Positions 1 through 5,900 of a DNA stretch of 12,806 bases are shown here, one piece after another (positions within the stretch are counted from its first letter, which is position 1; every line of letters starts with the position of its first letter). The stretch is from the NCBI GenBank assembly GCA_027030295.1, contig JALVFB010000106.1, positions 1 through 12,806 of the forward strand, written 5' to 3'. The position numbers were made by a program, and so were the translations under genes. The notes under the pieces are model-generated. The model searched no databases. It saw only the letters and a program-made list of their open reading frames with translations, and was not told where the DNA came from. This DNA comes from Hyphomicrobiales bacterium. Lineage in GTDB: Bacteria; Pseudomonadota; Alphaproteobacteria; Rhizobiales; Aestuariivirgaceae.

Positions 1-1
1 G

Positions 2-811
2 AGCCGCCTCAACGCCGCCTTCGCGCAAGGCCGCGCCATGAAGGTTTCGCCCTTCCTACTGCCGCTCATCCGCCAGGCGAAACGTTACGAGGAGATGTCC
101 GACGGCCTGTTCAACCCCGCCATCGGCCGCATTCTGGAGCTTTGGGGGTTTCACGCCGACGAGCCGCCGAAGGGAACCCGTCCGCCGCTGGAGAAGATCA
201 GGCGAGTTGCCGCCATGCATCCTTCCATGAGGGACGTGGTCATCCGGGGCGACGTGGTGTCGAGCGCCAACCCCGCCGTGGCGCTGGATTTCGGCGGCTT
301 CGCCAAGGGCGAGGCGGTGGACGGGGCCATGAAGATCCTGAAGCGCCACGGCATAAGGAACGCCATCGTCAACGCCGGCGGCGACCTGAACGTCATCGGC
401 CGCCATGGCGACCGCCCCTGGCGCGCCGGCATCCGCCACCCGAAGCATTGGGGCGTCATCGCCACCATCGAGCTGAAGGACGGCGAGGCCCTGTACACCT
501 CCGGCAACTACGAGCGTTATCGCGAATACCGGGGGGTGCGTTACAATCACATCATCGACCCGCGCACGGGCATGCCGGTCAACCACATCATCTCCGCCAC
601 CGTGCTGCACACAAGCGGCGCGCTGGCCGACGCCGCCGCCACCGCGCTCACCGTCGCCGGCCCCGATGACTGGCCGCGTATCGCCAGGCGCATGGGCATC
701 GAACACGCCATGCTGGTGGACGAGAACGGCGCCGTCTACATCACCCCCGCCATGAAGGCGCGCATCCGTTTCGTCGCGGGCGAGCCGAAACGCCTCGTCA
801 TCGTTCGCTGA
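2..811 (+). CDS. apbE: FAD:protein FMN transferase ApbE (5' end outside window)
   Basis: Flavin transferase that moves FMN from FAD onto Thr of target proteins in a Mg2+-dependent reaction, normally outside the cytoplasmic membrane. Seen: the frame is open from the first bases, and the residues before the first ATG (38) already match the family (S-R-L-N...), so the gene begins upstream. About 269 residues are visible of a usual 320-350, so the signal peptide region is missing. Family motifs in visible-residue numbering: D-F-G-G-F-A-K-G at 96-103, N-A-G-G-D-L at 124-129, T-S-G-N-Y at 166-170, H-I-I-D-P-R-T-G at 183-190, and A-D-A-A-A-T at 209-214, whose Asp belongs to the metal/catalytic site. 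Its likely substrates are encoded in the same window: RnfD Thr186 and RnfG Thr194. It ends 12 bp from the convergent lysR-type gene, so it is not in the rnf transcript. Confident of family; the pairing with Rnf is inferred from context. Confidence 0.93.
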   Translation, partial: SRLNAAFAQGRAMKVSPFLLPLIRQAKRYEEMSDGLFNPAIGRILELWGFHADEPPKGTRPPLEKIRRVAAMHPSMRDVVIRGDVVSSANPAVALDFGGFAKGEAVDGAMKILKRHGIRNAIVNAGGDLNVIGRHGDRPWRAGIRHPKHWGVIATIELKDGEALYTSGNYERYREYRGVRYNHIIDPRTGMPVNHIISATVLHTSGALADAAATALTVAGPDDWPRIARRMGIEHAMLVDENGAVYITPAMKARIRFVAGEPKRLVIVR

Positions 812-823
812 CGCCGCTTCGTT

Positions 824-1777
824 TCACGTTTCTTCCGCCTGGCCGGCCCTGTCCATTTCGCTGAAATATCGCGGGTCGATCATGTTGATGAAGATGCGCG
901 CCTGCCGCGAGAGATATTTGCCCCTGCGGGTGATGATGCCATAGGAACGCTGCGGGAAATAGCGCCGCATGGGGATCTGCGACAGCCGGTCCTCCGTTGA
1001 GAGGCACAGGCCGGAGACGATGGACACCCCCATGCCCAAGCGCACGTAGCGCTTGACCACCTCCCAGCCGCCGGTTTCCAGCACGACGTTCATCTTCAGA
1101 CCGTGCTCGCGGAACACCCGCTCCACCAGCCGGTAGGTGGCCAGATGGCGCGGCGGCAGGATCAGCCCGTATTCGCTGACATCCTCCAGCGTGACGTTCT
1201 CCCTGGCGTCCAGCGGATGGCCCGGCGGCACGATGAGCATGGGATCGAAGGTCATGACGGGGCGGAAGAAGAAACCCTCCGGCACCCGACGCATGGCGCC
1301 GACGGCGAAATCCACCTCTCCCGCCTGCAACATGGCCATGCCGGTGCGTCCGGTGACGTTGTGCAGCGTCAGGCGGATGCGCGGATAGGTTTCCGAGAAG
1401 CGCTTCACGTGTTCGGGCAGGATGTGCAGGATGGTCGTCTCGCCCGCGGCGATGTGCAGCTCGCCGCTCTCCAGCCGCTCGAACTGGGCGTGAAACCGCT
1501 CATCGAGGCGTTCGAAGTCGTTCAGCAGCGGCCGCGCCATGTCGTAGAACACCTTGCCCTCCGGCGTCAGACGAAGGCGCGGCCCGCTGCGTTCGAACAG
1601 CGTCGTGCCGAGTTCCTTTTCCAGCGCCTTGATCTGCAGCGATACCGTGGGCTGGGACAGAAACAGCCGCTCCGCCGCCGCCGAGATGCTGCCCGCCTCC
1701 ACCGTGGCGCAAAAGGCGCGCAAGGTCTTCAGGCGGTTTTCCTTGTAGTAGAGTTCTCCGCCGCCAGTCGCTTTCAT
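824..1777 (-). CDS. LysR-type transcriptional regulator, CysB-like
   Basis: DNA-binding regulator of 317 aa, a normal length for the LysR family. Seen: an N-terminal winged helix-turn-helix at about residues 16-75 with recognition helix S-Q-P-T-V-S-L-Q-I-K-A-L (41-52), then a two-lobed periplasmic-binding-like effector domain. The effector domain resembles CysB (phrases such as V-K-R-Y-V-R-L-G-M-G-V), which hints at a small anionic or sulfur/redox-linked effector; that is inference only. The start at 1777 has GGAG about 8 nt upstream and leaves 15 residues before the HTH. The gene is divergent from rnfB, the classic arrangement for a LysR regulator acting on its neighbour, and a T-N11-A dyad lies between them. 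Likely target: the rnf-nifJ operon and itself. I cannot assign a specific named orthologue. Confidence 0.92.
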   Translation of the reverse strand: MKATGGGELYYKENRLKTLRAFCATVEAGSISAAAERLFLSQPTVSLQIKALEKELGTTLFERSGPRLRLTPEGKVFYDMARPLLNDFERLDERFHAQFERLESGELHIAAGETTILHILPEHVKRFSETYPRIRLTLHNVTGRTGMAMLQAGEVDFAVGAMRRVPEGFFFRPVMTFDPMLIVPPGHPLDARENVTLEDVSEYGLILPPRHLATYRLVERVFREHGLKMNVVLETGGWEVVKRYVRLGMGVSIVSGLCLSTEDRLSQIPMRRYFPQRSYGIITRRGKYLSRQARIFINMIDPRYFSEMDRAGQAEET

Positions 1778-1821
1778 GGCTCGCTCCGCTTGTCGCCGCC
1801 GTCTTTTCCAATTTTCATACC

Positions 1822-1852
1822 ATTGAATTTCTCAATAGTATAGATTGAATTT
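1822..1852. promoter_or_regulatory. candidate LysR operator: T-N11-A dyad plus direct repeat
   Basis: Bases 1822-1836 form ATTGA-N5-TCAAT, a perfect 5-bp dyad that satisfies the LysR-family T-N11-A rule (T1823 to A1835). The 9-mer ATTGAATTT occurs at 1822-1830 and again at 1844-1852, 22 bp apart, so the two copies lie on the same face of the helix after two turns. The region lies between the divergent regulator and rnfB, where such a tetrameric regulator usually binds. A further half-site pair, TTGAA (1845-1849) and TTCAA (1862-1866), may extend it. No strong rightward sigma70 promoter is evident, which fits activator dependence. The bound protein is inferred. Confidence 0.5.
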
Positions 1853-1866
1853 TATTGCTTTTTCAA
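1837..1866 (-). promoter_or_regulatory. sigma70-type promoter of the lysR-type gene
   Basis: On the minus strand there is a -35 TTGAAA (complement of 1861-1866), an 18-bp spacer, and a -10 TATACT (complement of 1837-1842), both close to consensus. Transcription would start near 1830, inside the LysR-type dyad at 1822-1836, which fits autorepression. The region is a sharp AT-rich island in GC-rich sequence. Read by eye; no start-site data. Confidence 0.55.
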
Positions 1867-1929
1867 ATACTGGCATTCACGATAGGATGATGTCGGCCGG
1901 CGTCCTGGAGGGGGGAAAGACGCGAGCCT

Positions 1930-1946
1930 CGCCGGAATTTCCGGCG
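1930..1946. repeat. 17-nt palindrome in the rnfB leader
   Basis: CGCCGGAA, one central T, then TTCCGGCG: perfect 8-bp arms (1930-1937 and 1939-1946), ending 11 bp before the rnfB Shine-Dalgarno. The one-base centre is too tight for a good RNA hairpin unless it opens, so a protein-binding operator is the likelier reading. No known factor is recognised. Confidence 0.4.
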
Positions 1947-1971
1947 GCCTCGGACAAGGGAGGGAAGACGC

Positions 1972-2859
1972 ATGGATGCCATGGGTCTGTCACTGGCCGC
2001 CATCGCCGTCATCTTCATGTCCGCCCTGGGCATGATGCTCGCCATCGCCATCGCCGTGGCCAACAGGTATCTGTGGGTTCACGAAGACCCGCGCGTGGAG
2101 CGGCTCGATGAAATGTTGCCGGCCACCAACTGCGGCGCGTGTGGACAGGCCGGCTGCCACGCCTTCGCCGAGGCGCTGGTGCGCGAAGAGGTTCAGCCCG
2201 CGAAGTGCACCGTCTCGGATCCCGAAACCATCGAACGCATCGCCGAGTTCCTGGGCGTTGACGCCGGCGAGGAGGAAAAGCGCATCGCCATGCTGGCCTG
2301 CGCCGGCGGCTCGCACGTGGCGCGCATGCGCTCGCATTACGAAGGGCTGGCAACCTGCCGCGCCGCCGCCGTCGTCGGTGGCGGCCCGAAGGAATGCGTC
2401 TGGGGCTGCATCGGCCTGGGCGACTGCGCCGATGTCTGCGATTTCGACGCCATTCATCTGGACCGGCACGGTTTGCCGCAGGTGAATCCCGATCTGTGCA
2501 CCGCCTGCGGGGATTGCGTCGATATCTGCCCCAAGGGGCTGTTTTCCATTCACCCGGTTTCGCACCGGCTGTGGGTGGCGTGCAACAACCGCCTGCACGG
2601 AGAGGAAGCCGAAGCCGAATGCGAGGTGGCCTGCAACGCCTGCGGCCGCTGCGCCAGGGACGCCGCCCCCGGCCTGATCGAAATTCGCGACAATCTCGCC
2701 GTCGTCAACTACGAGAAGAACGATCTGGCCGACAGGAAAGCCATCGAGCGCTGTCCCACCGGCGCCATCGTGTGGCGCGAGGAGGATGGCCGCATCGTCA
2801 GGGGGCGCGAAACCAGGCGCATCGTGCGCGACAGGCCGTTGCCGCTCAAATGCGCCTGA
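1972..2859 (+). CDS. rnfB: RnfB, long multi-cluster iron-sulfur subunit of the Rnf complex
   Basis: Subunit that takes electrons from (or gives them to) ferredoxin and links them to the membrane part of Rnf. 295 aa, longer than E. coli RsxB (about 190) and nearer the clostridial/Bacteroidetes type. Seen in order: one N-terminal membrane helix (about 5-30); a four-Cys domain at C54, C57, C62, C79; the long-RnfB pattern C110, C129, C142, C146, C152, C156; a CxxCxxCxxxCP unit at C176, C179, C182, C186; C204 and C217; and a final unit C221, C224, C227 ... C261. The final unit lacks the fourth Cys of its first motif (Ala231) and the first three of its second, leaving ligands for one cluster. The start at 1972 is chosen over the in-frame ATG at 1981 because GGGAGG at 1958-1963 has normal spacing to 1972. 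It is the first gene of the operon, divergent from the regulator. Confidence 0.95.
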   Translation: MDAMGLSLAAIAVIFMSALGMMLAIAIAVANRYLWVHEDPRVERLDEMLPATNCGACGQAGCHAFAEALVREEVQPAKCTVSDPETIERIAEFLGVDAGEEEKRIAMLACAGGSHVARMRSHYEGLATCRAAAVVGGGPKECVWGCIGLGDCADVCDFDAIHLDRHGLPQVNPDLCTACGDCVDICPKGLFSIHPVSHRLWVACNNRLHGEEAEAECEVACNACGRCARDAAPGLIEIRDNLAVVNYEKNDLADRKAIERCPTGAIVWREEDGRIVRGRETRRIVRDRPLPLKCA

Positions 2860-2923
2860 CCGGCGCTCTCATCCCGTCCGGGGGCCATGTATTTCGGTAA
2901 CCCGCAAAAACAGGTCCGTCATC

Positions 2924-5900
2924 ATGTTGATGAAGCTGAAGAAGAAGACCGAAAGGAACATCAGGTATCCCGGCCGGCGCATGGCGCTGGACGGCAACAC
3001 CGCCGTCATCATGTGCGAGCGCGAGGCCTCCGACGCCGCCGGCGCCTATCCCATCACGCCCTCCACGCAGATGGGCGAATACTGGGCCGTGGAGGCCGCC
3101 AGGGGGCACATCAACGTCTCCGGCAGGTCGCTGATCTTCATCGAGCCGGAATCGGAGCACGCGGCGGCGGCCGTTACCGCCGGCCTGTCCATGTCCGGCC
3201 TGCGCGCCACCAATTTCTCCTCCGCCCAGGGCGTGGCCTTCATGCACGAATCGCTTTACGCGGCGGCCGGCAAGCGCCTGCCTTACGTGCTCAACATCGG
3301 CGCGCGCGCCATCACCAAGGCGACGCTGAACGTGCATTGCGCCCATGACGACTATCACTGCATCGACGATACCGGGTTCATCCAGTTCTTCGCCGCCGAC
3401 GCCCAGGGCGCGGCCGACCTCAACCTGATCGCCCGCAAGACCGCCGAGCTGTCCCTCACCCCGGCGGCGGTGGCCCAGGACGGTTTTCTCACCACCCACG
3501 TGATCGAGCCCGTCAACGTGCCCGAACGCGAACTGATCGAAGAGTTCCTCGGCCACCCCGAAGACGAGATCGAATGCCCCACCCCGGCGCAGAAGATGAT
3601 CCATGGCGAAACCCGCCGCCGCGTGCCCATGCTGTGGGACGTGGACAACCCCCTGACTTCCGGCGCGGTGCAGAACCAGGATTCCTTCATGCAGACGGTG
3701 GCCGCGCAGAGGCCCTTCTTCTACGATCACGTCAAGGAGATCGCCGAGCGGGTGATGGCCGAATACGCCGCCCTCACGGGGCGCGAATATGGCCGCATCT
3801 CCACCTATCTCATCGAAGACGCCGAATACGTCATCATGGGCATGGGCTCCATGACGAGGCAGGCGCGGGCGGTTGCCGATTACCTGCGCAAGAGCCGCAA
3901 GATCAGGGTGGGAGTGCTTGATCTCACCATGTGGCGGCCCTTCCCCGGCGACCTGGTGAGCAAGGCGCTGATCGGCAGGAAGGGCGTGGCCGTGCTGGAA
4001 CGCACCGACCAGCCGCTGGCCGAGGACCTGCCGATGATGCGCGAGACGCGCGCCGCGCTGTCCAAGGCCATGGAGAACATGATGGCCGGGAAGGGCGACA
4101 AGCCCTGGCCGGACTACGCCACCCCGACGTCCATGAAGGAGATCCCCGCGCTTTATTCCGGCGTTTATGGCCTGGGCTCGCGCGACCTTCAGCCGGAGGG
4201 CCTCATCGCCGCGGTGGAGAACATGCTGCCCGAGGGGGAGAAGCGCCGGTTCTATTACCTCGGCATCGAGTTCGTGCACGACATCCCCGCTTCTCCGAGG
4301 GAGGAGATCCGTCAACAGAAGCTGCTCGAGGCCTATCCGGACATCGGCAAGCTGGCGCTGAAAGGCTCGGAAAACCCCAACCTGCTGCCGGAGGGGGCCA
4401 TTACCGTGCGCATGCATTCCGTCGGCGGCTGGGGAGCCATCACCACCGGCAAGAACCTGGCCATGACGCTGCACGAGCTGCTTGGCTACGAGATCAAGGC
4501 CAACCCCAAGTATGGCTCCGAGAAGAAGGGCCAGCCGACCACCTATTACCTCTCGGCCGCTCCCGAGCCCATTCCGCTGAATTGCGAGTATCATCACGTG
4601 GACGTGGTGCTCTCGCCCGATCCCAACGTCTTCCAGCATTCCAATCCGCTGTTCGGCCTGAAGAAGGGCGGCTCCTTCATCATCCAGCATTCGGGCACGG
4701 AGCGGGAGCTGTGGGAGTCGCTGCCGCCCGCCGCGCAGCGATACATCATCGACAACGACATCCGCCTCTTCTACATCGACGGCTTCAGGATCGCCCGCGA
4801 GGAGGCCTCCGACCCCGAATTGCAGCTGCGCATGCAGGGCAACGCCTTCCAGGGCGCCTTCTTCGCCGGCTCGCCGCTGATGGAGCGCGCCGGGCTGGAC
4901 GAGAAAAAGCTGTTCGCCGCCATCGAGGCCCAGCTTTCCGCCAAGTTCGGCGCCAAGGGCAAGCGGGTGGTGGAGGACAATCTGCGCGTCGTGCGCCGCG
5001 GCTTTTCGGAGCTGCGCGAGGTGACGCACAAGGAAATCACTTCCCGCCAGGACGAGGCGCCACGCAAGCGGGCGCGCCTGCCCGTCATGCTGCGCCAGCA
5101 GCCGGAGGGCGACGGCGGCCTTTCCGACATTCACCGTTTCTGGGAGCAGACCGGTCATTTCTACGCCACCGGCAAGGGCAACGACATCACCGCCGACCCG
5201 CAGCAGGCCCTGGCGCTGATGCCCGCCGCCACCGGCATTTTCCGCGACATGACCAACATCCGCTTCGAATATCCTCACTTCATCGCCGAGAAATGCACCG
5301 CCTGCGGCGACTGCTACACCGTGTGCCCGGATTCGGCCTGTCCCGGTCTGGTCAACTCCTTCGACGAGATCTTCGGCGCCGCCATCGCCGCCATCGAGAA
5401 GGCTCACGGCCCCACCCGATACCTGCGCCGCGAGACGCGCACCCTGGAGAAGATCGTCCGCCCGATGATCGAGGAGGCCGGCGAGGAGGCCGATGTCAAC
5501 GCCCTGCTGGGCGAGGCCATCGGGAAGCTGCTGGAAACGTCGCCGCTGGAGGATCGCGAGAAGAAAGTTCTGGCCGAAGAACTGGCGCTGCTGAAGGAGG
5601 AGATCGGCGAGTTCCGCTTCGCCATCACAAAGCCCTTCTGGACCATCCGCGAGAAGAAGCGGAAAGGTTCCGGCGGCCTGTTCTCCATCACCATCAACCC
5701 CTACACCTGCAAGGGCTGCATGGAATGCGTCGAGGTCTGCGACGACGGGGCCCTCGTGCGCAAGCCGCAGGATGATGACGCCGTGGCGCGCATGCGCAAG
5801 GAATGGGATTTCTGGCTCGGGCTGCCTTCCACCTCGAAGCAGTTCTCGCGCATCGACGACCTGGACGAGAAGATCGGCGCGCTGCACACCCTGTTGCTGG

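Noticed and set aside
787..825. GAAACG/CGTTTC inverted pair around the apbE and lysR stops as a bidirectional terminator
   Set aside because: Only 6-bp arms separated by 27 bases and no T-tracts.
1822..1836. FNR-like anaerobic regulator box
   Set aside because: FNR sites are TTGA-N6-TCAA; here the spacing is TTGA-N5-TCAA, one base short, while the T-N11-A LysR rule is met.
1871..1887. Sigma54 promoter starting with TGGCA upstream of rnfB
   Set aside because: The -24-like TGGCA is present but no GC/TTGC element follows at the required distance.
2786..2923. Upstream extension of the nifJ-like frame into rnfB
   Set aside because: It overlaps conserved rnfB codons, has no family similarity and no ribosome binding site. 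The NifJ-like sequence begins after 2924.
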